Assembly: GCA_018268355.1 (NCBI GenBank)
Contig: JAFDWR010000001.1
Coordinates: 955,858-1,019,857, forward strand
Reading direction: 5' to 3'
DNA from: Armatimonadota bacterium
GTDB taxonomy: Bacteria > Armatimonadota > Fimbriimonadia > Fimbriimonadales > Fimbriimonadaceae
Length of the DNA: 64,000 nucleotides
Shown here: positions 50,587 to 60,075 of the stretch, piece by piece
Numbering within the stretch: the first letter of the stretch is position 1
How the letters are laid out: each line of letters starts with the position of its first letter
The notes under the pieces: generated by a model
What the model saw: only the letters and a program-made list of their open reading frames with translations
Database searches by the model: none
Told to the model about the DNA's origin: nothing
Position numbers and translations under genes: made by a program

Positions 50587-51843
50587 ATGCTTGTAGCCCT
50601 TCTTTTCGCCTGGACCCAGCAAGGTGTCACGCCGACTCAGGTGGCCCCTGCTCAGCCGAATCCGCTCGTGATTCCGCCGATCTTCGCCGAGCCAAAGCGC
50701 ATGGCCCTCACCCCGATCATCGACGGGAAGCTTGACCCCGAAGAGTGGGACGAGCTGATCTCCGCAGGCGGCATGACCGGCTACCTGCAGTGGGAGCCGG
50801 GCAAGCTCCACGTTGCCGGGCGCATCCCTGCGGGCATGGACCTCGTGGTCAGCATGGATCAGAAGTCGGACGGGTGGCTCGTTGGCAATGACAACGTTGA
50901 GTTTCGGTTCAAGATGGTCGGCGGACGTCCGACCCTCGTCGCCCGTGACCTCGACGCGACCCGGAAGGAAGGACCGACCTTCATCGAGAATCCCGGCTTC
51001 AACGCCTCGAGCTCGATCGCCGCTTCCGCCGACGGCACCTTCATTGAAGCAACCCTCGTTGACCCCGGCACCGACTCGCTGATCGTCACCGGCAACAGCA
51101 AGCCGTCGTTCCGGCTCGATGTCGTCCCTTCCGAGTCGCCGAACCTCGACGCCTTTCTCCCGCGGACCTTGGCCCGCGTGGAATACGTCTTCAATCGCTC
51201 CACCGCCCTGCCGGCGGGGCTCGTTTGGAATTCGGACGGCTATGGCCGCGTCGCCCTCCCGGGAGACCGTCTGCGGGTCAAGTACGGCTTCCGGGGCACC
51301 GACCAGCTTGCGGTGAAGCGAATCCAGCTTCGCGGCGAGGGCTGGCTGCGCGATTCGGTCAACCTCGTGGAGAAGCCGTTCCCGATGTTCACGGAGAAGA
51401 AGCGAACCGGAGTGGACTTCGATTCCGCGGTGGACGCGCGTTCGAATGAGGGTTGGGGCGTGCTCCGCGCCACCCTTCAGTTTGCCAATGGCCCCGACGC
51501 CATTCTCCAGAACTCGGTCCGCGTGGCCCCTCTGGTCGACCTTGAGCTTGTCCCGAACGAGATCAAGGCCCAGAGCGAGCCCCACGTCCGGAAGATGGCG
51601 TTCTACATCCGGTCGAACTCACCGCGAATGCTGCGCGGCTCGTTCCAGGTGGCTTTGCCCGCAAACTTCGAAGCCAAGACCGGCTATGAGGGCGACTTCA
51701 CGATTGGCACCTCGCGGGGCAGCGCGCGCCGCGTGATCGGCTTTGTTGTTCCCAAGGAAGGAAGCGGCACCTATCCGATCAAGTTCACGATCTTTGTGGG
51801 ACCGAAGAAGTTCGAGGTCACTCGATACTTCACGGTTTTCTAA
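50587..51843 (+). CDS. Secreted CBM9/DOMON-like protein (418 aa)
   Basis: Signal-like N-terminus ([17 protein letters not shown]) and a Pro-rich linker, then [19 protein letters not shown], the typical opening of CBM9-like sugar-binding domains (IDG.ld..W). [20 protein letters not shown] and [11 protein letters not shown] follow. From about 200 a second beta region of unknown type runs to the end. No catalytic site seen. Start ATG 50587 lies at the end of a TAAGTC; SD absent. Tail-to-tail overlap of 14 bases with the GT9 gene. Confidence 0.72.
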   Translation: MLVALLFAWTQQGVTPTQVAPAQPNPLVIPPIFAEPKRMALTPIIDGKLDPEEWDELISAGGMTGYLQWEPGKLHVAGRIPAGMDLVVSMDQKSDGWLVGNDNVEFRFKMVGGRPTLVARDLDATRKEGPTFIENPGFNASSSIAASADGTFIEATLVDPGTDSLIVTGNSKPSFRLDVVPSESPNLDAFLPRTLARVEYVFNRSTALPAGLVWNSDGYGRVALPGDRLRVKYGFRGTDQLAVKRIQLRGEGWLRDSVNLVEKPFPMFTEKKRTGVDFDSAVDARSNEGWGVLRATLQFANGPDAILQNSVRVAPLVDLELVPNEIKAQSEPHVRKMAFYIRSNSPRMLRGSFQVALPANFEAKTGYEGDFTIGTSRGSARRVIGFVVPKEGSGTYPIKFTIFVGPKKFEVTRYFTVF

Positions 51844-53005
51844 GGTCTTCGACGGCGGAAAGAACCGCCTCTGGCTTCACGCCCAGAATGCACTCCATGC
51901 CTTCGCACCCCGTGGTGCGGTGGCATGGAACGCAGGGCAACTTCTCGGTCAGGCTGATGCTGGTTCGACCGTAAGGCTCCCACTGATATCCGATGATCCC
52001 CGGCATGAGCGTCACGCTTGGGCGACCGAGCGCGGCGGCGAGGTGACCGGCAATCGTGTCGAGCGTGATGACCACGTCCGCAAGCGAAATCGTCGCGACA
52101 TACTCGCGCCAGGACAGCGCGTCACAAAGGTCTAGTGGCCCCTCGATCCCTTCCAATAGCCGCTGGTTGAGCTCCTTCTGCTCCGCGCCCGCACCGGTCA
52201 GGACCACTCGGTAACCCGCCGCAAGTAGGCTCTTCATCGCGGTTTGCCAGCCATCCTCGGTCCAGTTCTTGAACTCATCGGTCGCGCCGGTATGGAGCAC
52301 GGCGAGCTTTTCAAACGGGCCGATCTTCTCTCTGACTTCGTTCAGGTCTTCTTCGGCGGGGGCGGGAATCGAGGTCTTCATCAACCCCCGATGGTCGGCC
52401 TTCACGCCAAGAACTTCGATGAGTTGGAAGAACCGCTCGGTGACATGGACCAGGGATTCGTCCATCCCGCGCGGATGGGTCAGAAAGGGTCCCGATCCGC
52501 CGGTGGTGAACCCGATCCGAACTGGAATTCGGCACTTTCGAAGGAATTGGGCAAAGTTTCCGGGGTTAAAGCGAAGGTCGACGACCGCGTCGTAACCCTT
52601 TGCCTTGATCTCGCGGAGGGCGCTTTTTCGGGTCTCGAAATGGCGCTTGAGCTTCTCCTTGCGACTGAGCGAGCTGCGGTTCAAGAGAACGTGGTCAAAG
52701 ACGTGGACGGCTGAAACATCTGCGTGCCCTGCAAGGACGGACCGGGACCAACTTCCGGTCAAGATGCCAATCTCGAGGTCGGGAAACTGAGCCCGCAGGG
52801 CGGGAAAGATCGCGGTCGTCATCACGAGGTCGCCGAGGTGTCCCGCGTTCGCGATGAGGAGCTTTTTGACCGGCGGAACCGGGAAGTTCCGCTTCATTCC
52901 GAGGGTCAGGATTCGCGCGAAACCGTCGAAAGCCTTCATCGCCAGGCGCTTCTTTGCCTTCGGGATGCGATAGCCTTCGAAAAGAAACGGCAACTTTGAA
53001 TCCAT
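51830..53005 (-). CDS. Glycosyltransferase family 9 (heptosyltransferase-like)
   Basis: 391 residues, GT-B fold. KKLLIANAGHLGDLVMTTAI near residue 45 is the N-terminal signature (usual R..GDVil..P), VVLTGAGAEQKELNQRLLEG the donor domain, and ISLADVVITLDTIAGHLAAA then LGRPSVTLMPG the conserved donor-binding block (usual SD.GP.HlA). It transfers a sugar, classically heptose, to a surface glycan. With rfbD nearby, it fits an exopolysaccharide or lipopolysaccharide role. A short basic N-terminus may contact the membrane. Confidence 0.88.
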   Translation of the reverse strand: MDSKLPFLFEGYRIPKAKKRLAMKAFDGFARILTLGMKRNFPVPPVKKLLIANAGHLGDLVMTTAIFPALRAQFPDLEIGILTGSWSRSVLAGHADVSAVHVFDHVLLNRSSLSRKEKLKRHFETRKSALREIKAKGYDAVVDLRFNPGNFAQFLRKCRIPVRIGFTTGGSGPFLTHPRGMDESLVHVTERFFQLIEVLGVKADHRGLMKTSIPAPAEEDLNEVREKIGPFEKLAVLHTGATDEFKNWTEDGWQTAMKSLLAAGYRVVLTGAGAEQKELNQRLLEGIEGPLDLCDALSWREYVATISLADVVITLDTIAGHLAAALGRPSVTLMPGIIGYQWEPYGRTSISLTEKLPCVPCHRTTGCEGMECILGVKPEAVLSAVEDLRKP

Positions 53006-53063
53006 CTCGAAGCATTATTGGCGAAGTCAGGTCGGAATTGCCGATTCAGTAAACTCTGTGCAC

Positions 53064-53849
53064 ATGAGAAAGTCGGTCACTGCGCCCTCGCTGGTGGAGA
53101 TGAAAGCTCGGAACGAGAAGATCGTGTTCGTCACCGCCTACGACGTCGGCGCGGCTCGCCTTGCCGATGAAGCCGGCGTCGATGCGATCCTCGTGGGCGA
53201 CTCGCTCGGCAATGTGATTGTCGGTGATCCCACCACGCTTGGCGTTTCGCTCGCCATGATGGAGCACCACATTCGATGCGTTCGCAACGGTGCTTCTCGG
53301 CCGCTGATCGTGGGCGATTTGCCCTTCGGCAGCTATGGCGCGTCAGTTGAGCAAGGCGTTGAGAGCGGCTTTCGACTGATGAAGGCGGGAGCGGGGGCGG
53401 TTAAGCTGGAAGGCGACTATCCCGAGGTAGTGAAGGCCCTCGTCAAAGCGGGCATTCCGACGATGGGACACATCGGGTTCACGCCGCAATCGGTTCACAA
53501 GTTTGGCGGCTTCCGGGTCCAGGGTCGGGGTGAAGGCGGTGCCGAACAGGTCGAAATGGCCTTGCGGCTCCAGGATGCAGGTGCGTTTTCGATCGTGCTT
53601 GAACTCATGCCGAGCGACCTTGCCCAACAGATTTCAGAAAGGCTTACGATTCCGACGATTGGAATCGGCGCAGGTCCGGGTTGCGACGGTCAGGTCCAGG
53701 TTTGGCACGACCTGCTTGGCCTTGATCCGCAACCGAGAAAGCATGCCAAACGGTACGCAGAAGTTGGCTCGATCATCCGCGACGCCTTGACACAATACGT
53801 CGAAGAGACGAGGCAGGGCACCTTCCCCACCGGAGATCAGTCCTTTTGA
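53064..53849 (+). CDS. panB: 3-methyl-2-oxobutanoate hydroxymethyltransferase
   Basis: First enzyme of pantothenate (coenzyme A) synthesis; adds a hydroxymethyl group from methylene-folate. 261 residues. VTAYDVGAARLADEAGVDAI, LVGDSLGNVIVG (metal Asp), DLPFGSYGAS, AVKLEGDYPEVV and MGHIGFTPQSVHKFGGFRVQ are the family motifs, and IPTIGIGAGPGCDGQVQVWH the last. ATG 53064 with TAAACT eight bases upstream; GTG 53058 is possible. Overlaps panC by TTGA. Confidence 0.96.
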   Translation: MRKSVTAPSLVEMKARNEKIVFVTAYDVGAARLADEAGVDAILVGDSLGNVIVGDPTTLGVSLAMMEHHIRCVRNGASRPLIVGDLPFGSYGASVEQGVESGFRLMKAGAGAVKLEGDYPEVVKALVKAGIPTMGHIGFTPQSVHKFGGFRVQGRGEGGAEQVEMALRLQDAGAFSIVLELMPSDLAQQISERLTIPTIGIGAGPGCDGQVQVWHDLLGLDPQPRKHAKRYAEVGSIIRDALTQYVEETRQGTFPTGDQSF

Positions 53850-54676
53850 AAATCATTCATCACCGCGACGAGCTACCGCGCTATGAAAATCTCACCCTAG
53901 CGCTGGTACCCACGATGGGCGCGCTTCATGAGGGCCACCTCGATCTCATGCGTCTTGCCAAGCGATCGGCGGATAAGGTGATCGTCAGCTTGTTCGTCAA
54001 TCCAACCCAGTTTGGCCCTGCGGAAGACTTCGCTAAGTATCCAAGGCAGTTGGAGTGGGACGCGGAGATGGCACAGTCGGTCGGGGTTGACTACCTCTAT
54101 GTGCCTGACGCAAAGGAAGTTTATCCGCGAGAAAGCACGCGACTTGAAGTCCCCGAAGTAACGACGCACTATGAAGGTGCTGTGCGACCCGGCCACTTCG
54201 CAGGAGTTGCGATAATTGTGGCAAAATTGCTCCTTAGTATTCGTCCGCAGGTGGCGATCTTCGGACAGAAGGACCTTCAACAATGTGCCGTTATTCAGCG
54301 CCTTGTTGAGGACCTTTGTATCCCGGTGGACCTCACGTTTGCATCCACGACGCGCGAATCTGATGGCCTAGCGATGTCGAGCAGGAATCAATACCTATCG
54401 GAGGATGAGCGAAAGACTGCGCCGAAGATCTATCAGGAACTGCAGCGCGCTCAAGAGGCACTTTCTGCGACTTCAACGCCTGAACAGGTTCAGACCGCTC
54501 TCAATGTCGGAAGAGAAAATCTAGAATCAGCGGGATTCAAGGTGGACTACTTTGACCTCATTGACCGCAACAATTTTGCTCCGACCGACAAAATAGGCAA
54601 CACATGTGCACTAGTAGTGGCGGCTCGTTTAGGATCGACACGTTTGATCGATAACGTGATCTTTACAACGGTTTAG
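53846..54676 (+). CDS. panC: Pantothenate synthetase
   Basis: Joins pantoate and beta-alanine with ATP. 276 residues. VPTMGALHEGHLDLMRLAK has the HIGH-type site (HEGH), LFVNPTQFGPAEDFAKYPR, GHFAGVAIIVAKLL, FGQKDLQQCAVIQRLVEDLC, and LAMSSRNQYLSEDER the KMSKS-like loop. TTG start in a TTGA overlap with panB, so translation is coupled. The 3' end is slightly less GC-rich than panB. The next gene's promoter lies across its stop. Confidence 0.96.
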   Translation: MKIIHHRDELPRYENLTLALVPTMGALHEGHLDLMRLAKRSADKVIVSLFVNPTQFGPAEDFAKYPRQLEWDAEMAQSVGVDYLYVPDAKEVYPRESTRLEVPEVTTHYEGAVRPGHFAGVAIIVAKLLLSIRPQVAIFGQKDLQQCAVIQRLVEDLCIPVDLTFASTTRESDGLAMSSRNQYLSEDERKTAPKIYQELQRAQEALSATSTPEQVQTALNVGRENLESAGFKVDYFDLIDRNNFAPTDKIGNTCALVVAARLGSTRLIDNVIFTTV

Positions 54677-54691
54677 TCATCGGGTTATAAT
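54662..54691 (+). promoter_or_regulatory. Strong sigma-70 promoter of the 141-aa basic-protein gene
   Basis: TTTACA (54662-54667), 18-base spacer, perfect TATAAT (54686-54691). It overlaps the last codons of panC and leaves a leader of about 40 bases with AGGA before ATG 54740. Confidence 0.8.
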
Positions 54692-54739
54692 CCCTTCAGA
54701 GCCGACATCCTTGGCTCCACAATAGGAACATAAACCCAT

Positions 54740-55165
54740 ATGGCACGACGACCCAAAGGCGAAGGACGAAGCGTCCAGAGCGTTAAGAACTCGCTTAAGT
54801 TCAAGGCTACTCCCAAGGCAGGCCTTCTCTCCATCAAGATCGGCGTCAAGAAGTATTCCGTTCCCGTCGAGGCGCGAATGATCGCCAACGGTGACTTTCT
54901 TTTTCTTTCTTTCCCGGCGAGCAGCGAGCTTTATTCCGTCGCGAACGGTGCGATTGCTCCGCTGGCCGACAATGCCGACGCATCCGCCGCTTTTGAAGCC
55001 CTGAATCCGAAGCGACGACGACGATCGCGCGCCACCAAGCAGGTTGAAATTCCGAGCGAGCTCGAAGCTGCGCTCAAGAAGATCCCGAGCGGCTATCGCC
55101 TCGCGATCGGCCCCGACGGCGCTCCGCGAATCGTCAAGACTCGCGTCCGACGCGCCAAGAAGTAA
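54740..55165 (+). CDS. Small basic protein (141 aa), possible nucleic-acid binding
   Basis: Unrecognised protein, highly basic at both ends (ARRPKGEGRSVQSVKNSLK and TRVRRAKK; also PKRRRRSRATK near 90-100). The middle LLSIKIGVKKYSVPVEARMI and FLFLSFPASSELYSV form beta strands. Size and charge suggest DNA or RNA binding, or a ribosome- or nucleoid-associated role; this is inference. Best promoter in the window and a strong terminator suggest high expression as a single gene. Confidence 0.72.
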   Translation: MARRPKGEGRSVQSVKNSLKFKATPKAGLLSIKIGVKKYSVPVEARMIANGDFLFLSFPASSELYSVANGAIAPLADNADASAAFEALNPKRRRRSRATKQVEIPSELEAALKKIPSGYRLAIGPDGAPRIVKTRVRRAKK

Positions 55166-55181
55166 GTCTCTTCGACCCCTC

Positions 55182-55220
55182 AAAAAAGCCCTGCCGAGCC
55201 TGCGCTCGGCGGGGCTTTTT
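55182..55220. terminator. Bidirectional rho-independent terminator
   Basis: AAAAAAGCCCTGCCGAGC and GCTCGGCGGGGCTTTTT flank a short loop. Ends the 141-aa gene; T-tracts exist on both strands. Confidence 0.95.
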
Positions 55221-55239
55221 CAGTCAGAATAGAAGGGTC

Positions 55240-55314
55240 GCCGGATTAGCTCAGCGGTAGAGCACCCGCCTTGTAAGCGGACGGTCAGGGGTTCGATTCC
55301 CCTATCCGGCTCCA
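55240..55314 (+). tRNA. tRNA-Thr (anticodon TGT)
   Basis: Acceptor GCCGGAT/ATCCGGC, anticodon stem CCGCC/GGCGG-like around TTGTAAG (anticodon TGT), T-arm AGGGG-TTCGATT-CCCCT, discriminator T, encoded CCA; 75 nt. Reads ACA and related codons. Confidence 0.95.
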
Positions 55315-55329
55315 GAATCCCCAAGTTTC

Positions 55330-56133
55330 TTATGCTGTCGGCTCGGTGGGAGAAGACCACGCTCTCTTCCACCAGGCCGCAATCTTCGGCCCAAACTTCC
55401 GAAGCAGAATCCAACAGAACGTGAGCGGCAGAATCGCTTTCAACAAGAACGCAAAGAAGTCGATCACCGAACCCATCACCGCATAACCTGCATCGCGCAC
55501 CGAATGCTTGAGGGTCGCCATCGGGCTCGGCTTGTTCGCGGTCGAACCGTCGAACGGGTTTGTGTCCCAACCAGCCTTAAAGGCCATCACCTGGACCCTG
55601 GCTTCGCCATCCTGTGAAACGAGTTGCTTACGCTGCAAGGCCAACGCATCCGACTGGAGACCGACTTCGTGCAACTTGCTGATGAGGTAGAGCCGGTCCG
55701 AAGCACGGATGTTTCGCTGCGTCGGAAAGGCACTTTCCAGCCGCGATTTCAGCTCCACCAGTCGCCGCTGCTGATTGTCGATTGCGATCACTTCTGGCAT
55801 CAAGTCGACACGCTTCCGTGACTTGCCGACTGAAGTTCCGAGCCCTTCGACCTTGGCCAGAAAGGCCTCCAGCTGATTCGCGGAAACCTTGAACTGCCAA
55901 TAGGCATAGGGGCGGCCTTTTGCACTCACATTGCCTTTCGAGTTCAGCGTGGTCCCGCTCGCCCCACCCAACTCGGCGATCAGGCTCTTCTCAAATTGCC
56001 CAAAGTCCTTCACCTTGAGCGTGATGCTCGCGTTCTCGTAAGAAAGCGACTTTTCCGCGCTGGGACTGGTTTGCGAGAATGCCTGGCTCGTAACCAAGCA
56101 CGCGAGGGACGCGAAGAGGAGGTTCGGCTTCAT
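55330..56133 (-). CDS. DUF4349-like membrane-anchored secreted protein (267 aa)
   Basis: Signal peptide PNLLFASLACLVTSQAFS. A beta-alpha domain (about 30-100, ASITLKVKDFGQFEKSLIAE), then a coiled-coil region NQQRRLVELKSRLESAF to about 170, and a C-terminal membrane span (VIDFFAFLLKAILPLTFCWI) with a basic tail. This order matches DUF4349 proteins of unknown role. Gene faces the histidine kinase; about 110 bases lie between the starts. Medium confidence in the family. Confidence 0.75.
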   Translation of the reverse strand: MKPNLLFASLACLVTSQAFSQTSPSAEKSLSYENASITLKVKDFGQFEKSLIAELGGASGTTLNSKGNVSAKGRPYAYWQFKVSANQLEAFLAKVEGLGTSVGKSRKRVDLMPEVIAIDNQQRRLVELKSRLESAFPTQRNIRASDRLYLISKLHEVGLQSDALALQRKQLVSQDGEARVQVMAFKAGWDTNPFDGSTANKPSPMATLKHSVRDAGYAVMGSVIDFFAFLLKAILPLTFCWILLRKFGPKIAAWWKRAWSSPTEPTA

Positions 56134-56246
56134 CTTGAACCGGGCAACAACCTCATTAAGCCAACGGTTCCATCAAGACTTTGATCTTTTTTGAGACTCC
56201 TCCAAGGTCTGACCAAATCCGGCCACTCTGCCGACAATTCAACTTG

Positions 56247-57716
56247 ATGATGACGGTTTCGCGGGCGATGGTCCGCGACGTGTGGGACCTGTTCGACGTC
56301 TTTCCCGACCTCGAACAAGGCGGCATTGAGCAGTACATCGCTCGCGTGCTGAAGCGATGCTGCGCCTGGTTTGCCGCCAACTCGGCGAGCGCCTACCTTC
56401 GACGCCAGAGCACCGAACACTTCGACTTCGTCGCCGGGACCAACAGCCTCGGTGGAACCTCGTTCGCCGTCGGCGAAGGCATCGCGGGCATCGTCGCCGA
56501 ATCGGGCCAACCCGTCCTCGTTAACGACCCCGCCCAGCATCCCCTGCTCCGCAGCCACGGCATCCGTCGCCGCCAATCGATCGGCAGCGCGATCGTCCTT
56601 CCCTTCCTTGCGCCGAGCGGCGAATGCGTCGGCATCGTCAACCTCACGCGAAAGGCGGGCCAACCCGAATTCACCTCCGATGACCTCGAGCAGATGCAGT
56701 CGGTGGTCAAGATCATCTCGCTCGCGGTCGCCAATGCGCGCCTGATCGACGCCCTCCACCAGGCCCAGCGCAACCTCGACAGCCTTGTCCGCAATCTTCC
56801 CGTTGCCGTCATCGTCCTCGACAAGTCGGGCGCGGTCGTTGCCTCCAACCCCGCTGCACACCAGCTCTTTGTCAACTTCGAGACCCTCACGACGCAGTGG
56901 CCCAACCTCACCCAGGTCGTCCGGCGCGCCGCCGAAGAAGAGGGTCGTTTGCGCGTCGATGGCACTCGCGCGTTCTGGGTCCGCAGCCGCCGACTGGAAC
57001 TCGGCCAGATGTCGATCACGATCGAGGAGACCACCGAGCACGACCACGCGATGACCGAGATGAGCCGCCTCAGCCGCCTTGCTGAAATCGGCCAGATGTC
57101 GGCCGCCATCGCCCACGAAATCCGCAATCCGCTCACCGGCATCCGCGGCGCGGCCCAGCTGATTGCCTCCGACCCCGAGTCGGCGCCCGAACTCGGCGCG
57201 ATGATCGAAGAAGAGGTCGACAAGCTCAACGGCCTGTGCGAAGAGTTCCTTGACTTCTCCCGCCCACTCAGCCTGCGGCTCGGCGAGGCGAAGATGAGCG
57301 AGATCATCCAGCCGATCCTCGATCTCCATGCCAAGGACTTTTCCGATCGCGGGGTCAGCGTTTCACTGCAGATCTGCGACGACGAACCAACACTTACCTT
57401 GGACTCCTTGCGCGTCGAACAAGCGCTTCGCAACCTCGTGCGAAACGCCTTGCAGGCGAGCAAGCCAGGCGGACGGATCGAGATCACCGTCACGCCGGGC
57501 GAGGTGTCCGTGACTGACTTTGGCACTGGAATGACCGACGAACAGGTTCGAAAGCTCTTTATTCCGTTCTTCACCACGAAGGCGGACGGCACGGGACTGG
57601 GGCTCAGCACCACGCGCAAGATCGTGGACGCCCACCGAGCAACCATCGACGTCGTCTCTGCTCCGAACCAAGGTTCAACCTTTACGATCCGCTTTCCGGA
57701 GAGCAACGCGGCATGA
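56247..57716 (+). CDS. Sensor histidine kinase with GAF and PAS domains (NtrB-like)
   Basis: 489-residue soluble kinase. GAF domain (about 22-165, FAVGEGIAGIVAESGQPVLV), PAS domain (170-270, NLPVAVIVLDKSGAVVASNP), dimerisation box IAHEIRNPLTGIRGAAQLI with His290, N box LRNLVRNALQASKPGGRIE, G1 DFGTGM and G2 GTGLGLST. No membrane span, so it senses a cytoplasmic signal. ATG 56247 is chosen over TTG 56181 (GACAAT lies eight bases before). Its ATGA overlap with the next gene couples it to the NtrC-like regulator. Confidence 0.95.
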   Translation: MMTVSRAMVRDVWDLFDVFPDLEQGGIEQYIARVLKRCCAWFAANSASAYLRRQSTEHFDFVAGTNSLGGTSFAVGEGIAGIVAESGQPVLVNDPAQHPLLRSHGIRRRQSIGSAIVLPFLAPSGECVGIVNLTRKAGQPEFTSDDLEQMQSVVKIISLAVANARLIDALHQAQRNLDSLVRNLPVAVIVLDKSGAVVASNPAAHQLFVNFETLTTQWPNLTQVVRRAAEEEGRLRVDGTRAFWVRSRRLELGQMSITIEETTEHDHAMTEMSRLSRLAEIGQMSAAIAHEIRNPLTGIRGAAQLIASDPESAPELGAMIEEEVDKLNGLCEEFLDFSRPLSLRLGEAKMSEIIQPILDLHAKDFSDRGVSVSLQICDDEPTLTLDSLRVEQALRNLVRNALQASKPGGRIEITVTPGEVSVTDFGTGMTDEQVRKLFIPFFTTKADGTGLGLSTTRKIVDAHRATIDVVSAPNQGSTFTIRFPESNAA

Positions 57717-58900
57717 AAGAAAAGAAGAAACTCCTCATCGTTGACGACGAGCCGAACATTCGGCGAATCCTCCAGGTTGCCTTTGAGAAGGCGGGATACC
57801 TCGTCACCGTTGCCGCGGATGGATTTGAGGCCCAAAAGTGCCTGATCGAGGCCCCGTTTGACGTAGTTCTCACTGATGTGACGATGCCGGGCCTGACTGG
57901 CTACGAACTCCTGCGCCACGTGAAGGAGCGCCAGCCGTTCTGCGCAGTCGTCATCATGACCGCCTTCGGAACGATCCCCCAGGCCGTCCAGGCGATCCGC
58001 GACGGTGCCTATGAGTACGTTCCCAAGCCGTTCGACCTTGATCGGCTTAAGCGCATTGTCGGGGCTGCCGTTTCCGAAGCAGGTGGTTCGTCCGCGCCTT
58101 CCAAGCCGCGGTCGAAGTCGAAGTCCAGCGCGGGCAAGTCGCTCATCGCCGCCTCGCCGGCGATGCAAGAGATCCTCGCGACGATTGAACAGGTCGCCGA
58201 CTCCAAGGCCACCGTGCTCGTGACGGGCGAGAGCGGCGTCGGTAAAGAAGTCATTGCCCAATCGCTCCACTCGATGAGCTCGCGGGCGACCAACCCGTTT
58301 GTCGCGGTGAGCTGTGCGGCCCTGCCCGACACCCTGCTGGAAAGTGAGCTTTTTGGCTACGAAAAGGGCGCCTTCACGGGTGCGAATGGCAGCAAGATCG
58401 GCCGATTTGAACTCGCTGAAAAGGGGACGCTGTTCCTTGACGAGATTGGCGAGATTTCCATGCAGACCCAGGTCAAGATGCTCCGCGTGTTGCAGGAGCG
58501 CGAATTCGAGCGCCTTGGTTCGACGACGCCGACCAAGATTGACGTTCGGCTGGTCACCGCGACCAACCGCGACCTCAACCTCGCGGTCGAAGAGGGCATT
58601 TTCCGCCTCGACCTACTCTATCGACTCCAGGTCATCGAGATTCACATTCCGCCGCTCCGCGAGCGAAAGGAGGACATCATCCCCCTTGCCGAGCACTTCC
58701 TCGCGAAGTTCGGCGCGGACAACCAGCGCGACGCGTTGAAGGTCAGCGACGAAGCGATGAAGGTCATGCTCGACTATGCCTGGCCCGGCAACGTCCGCGA
58801 GCTCGAGAACGCGATGGAGCGGGCGACCGTCCTCACGCCGGACTCCGAACCTGAGCTTCTGGCCAAGGTCCTTCCGAAGCCGAGTTTGCGCGCCGCCTGA
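57713..58900 (+). CDS. Sigma-54 dependent response regulator lacking a C-terminal HTH
   Basis: 395 residues. Receiver domain with DD pair (IVDDEPNIRR), phospho-Asp55 (VLTDVTMPG) and Lys in YVPKPFDL; a Ser/Lys linker; AAA+ domain with Walker A GESGVGKEVIAQ, the GAFTGA loop (KGAFTGANG, which contacts sigma-54) and Walker B TLFLDEIGEI. The usual Fis-type DNA-binding helix-turn-helix is absent: the chain stops about 15 residues after the AAA+ domain (VLPKPSLRAA). It may act from solution or bind DNA via a partner, like FlhF/FleQ-type HTH-less activators. Paired with the kinase. Confidence 0.93.
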   Translation: MKEKKKLLIVDDEPNIRRILQVAFEKAGYLVTVAADGFEAQKCLIEAPFDVVLTDVTMPGLTGYELLRHVKERQPFCAVVIMTAFGTIPQAVQAIRDGAYEYVPKPFDLDRLKRIVGAAVSEAGGSSAPSKPRSKSKSSAGKSLIAASPAMQEILATIEQVADSKATVLVTGESGVGKEVIAQSLHSMSSRATNPFVAVSCAALPDTLLESELFGYEKGAFTGANGSKIGRFELAEKGTLFLDEIGEISMQTQVKMLRVLQEREFERLGSTTPTKIDVRLVTATNRDLNLAVEEGIFRLDLLYRLQVIEIHIPPLRERKEDIIPLAEHFLAKFGADNQRDALKVSDEAMKVMLDYAWPGNVRELENAMERATVLTPDSEPELLAKVLPKPSLRAA

Positions 58901-58914
58901 GTTGTGCGTAAACT
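58886..58914 (+). promoter_or_regulatory. Leaderless-type promoter of the beta-lactamase-like gene
   Basis: TTGCGC (58886-58891), 17-base spacer, TAAACT (58909-58914), then exactly six bases to the ATG 58921. It lies over the 3' end of the response regulator gene. Confidence 0.6.
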
Positions 58915-58920
58915 GGGGGC

Positions 58921-59847
58921 ATGGTCCTTACCGTTGCCGCCATCGTGCTCCAAGGCAAGCTGAGCCCTGCCGTCGCTGACCTAAAACGGCGAATGGACAA
59001 GTGGTGCTCGGAGTTCCAGGGCCGCGCCGGCTATTCGCTGTACGTCATCAAGTCGGGCGAGCGAATCAGCTTTCGCGGCGACGAACGCTTCCCCACCGCA
59101 TCGACGATCAAGACCGCGGTGATGATGTCGGCGATCCACGAGATTGATGAAGGTCGGCTGAAGTGGACCGACAAGCGCCCCGTGCCTCCGATGAACGGTC
59201 GACAGGCGAGCATGTGGTCGTATTGGTTCAAGGACGGCACCAAGCTCGACGTGGATGGCTGGGTGAACCTGATGATCACGGTCAGCGACAACACCGCGAC
59301 GATGGTCATGCGCGATTGGCTGACCTGTGGCACGGTGAACGCCCGCATGGAAGAGCTCGGCCTGAAAAACACCAAGGTGCTCGGCCTCTTTCCCCCCGAC
59401 CAGGTTGAAAATGTCCGTCTGCGCGGGCAGTTTGGGCTCGGCATGACGACCCCGAACGAGATGAATAGGCTCCTCGAGCTGATCTATCGTGGAAAGGCGG
59501 CGAGCCAGGCCGGGTGTGAGCGCGCGCTCCGGATTTTGAGCCACCAGTATTGGGATGATTGGATCGGTTCGTCGGCCCCACCCGATGTGAAGGTTTGTAG
59601 CAAGAGCGGCGCGATCAACCGCAGCCGGTCAGATACCGCGATTGTGTTCAGCGATAACCCCTATATCCTGACCCTGTATACCGATAGTCAGAAGGACCAG
59701 CGGTGGACGGGCGAGAACGAGGGCGACCGGCTGATGATCCGCGCTTCGCGCGAGGTCTGGAAGGCGTTGCACCCGCATCGGCCTTATACACCGCCTCCGG
59801 GATCGGACAAGTTCGCCCCGACCGGTGGTGGAGTCGAGGATTCGTAA
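58921..59847 (+). CDS. Class A beta-lactamase-like serine hydrolase
   Basis: 308 residues with a short hydrophobic start (VLTVAAIVLQGKLS), so export is uncertain. The catalytic set is present: Ser61-x-x-Lys64 (STIKT), Ser122-Asp-Asn124 (VSDNTA) and Lys228-Ser-Gly230 (CSKSGAINRS). The Glu166 omega-loop is not clear: the region after residue 150 reads LFPPDQVENVRLRGQFG. That favours a penicillin-recognising hydrolase of uncertain substrate rather than a proven antibiotic-resistance enzyme. A Pro/Gly-rich C-terminal tail (PYTPPPGSDKFAP) is unusual. Confidence 0.85.
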   Translation: MVLTVAAIVLQGKLSPAVADLKRRMDKWCSEFQGRAGYSLYVIKSGERISFRGDERFPTASTIKTAVMMSAIHEIDEGRLKWTDKRPVPPMNGRQASMWSYWFKDGTKLDVDGWVNLMITVSDNTATMVMRDWLTCGTVNARMEELGLKNTKVLGLFPPDQVENVRLRGQFGLGMTTPNEMNRLLELIYRGKAASQAGCERALRILSHQYWDDWIGSSAPPDVKVCSKSGAINRSRSDTAIVFSDNPYILTLYTDSQKDQRWTGENEGDRLMIRASREVWKALHPHRPYTPPPGSDKFAPTGGGVEDS

Positions 59848-60075
59848 GGGGCTTCTCAGGGCGAGCCTTGATGCCCTAGAATGAGCTGCTCAGGCCTGTT
59901 AGATAGGGGAAGCGTAGGCAGAACCTACTCTTGATGCAGCGCCGGGAGCTCTCGCCAGTTAAGCGATTACCGTCGGACATTGGCACCAGGTTCGCCTGGA
60001 AAGTTGAAAGAGGTTTTGCGGGCTTCGGGCTCCCACCTCGACGACTGCCAATTGTCCGGCCAATAAGGAACTGCC

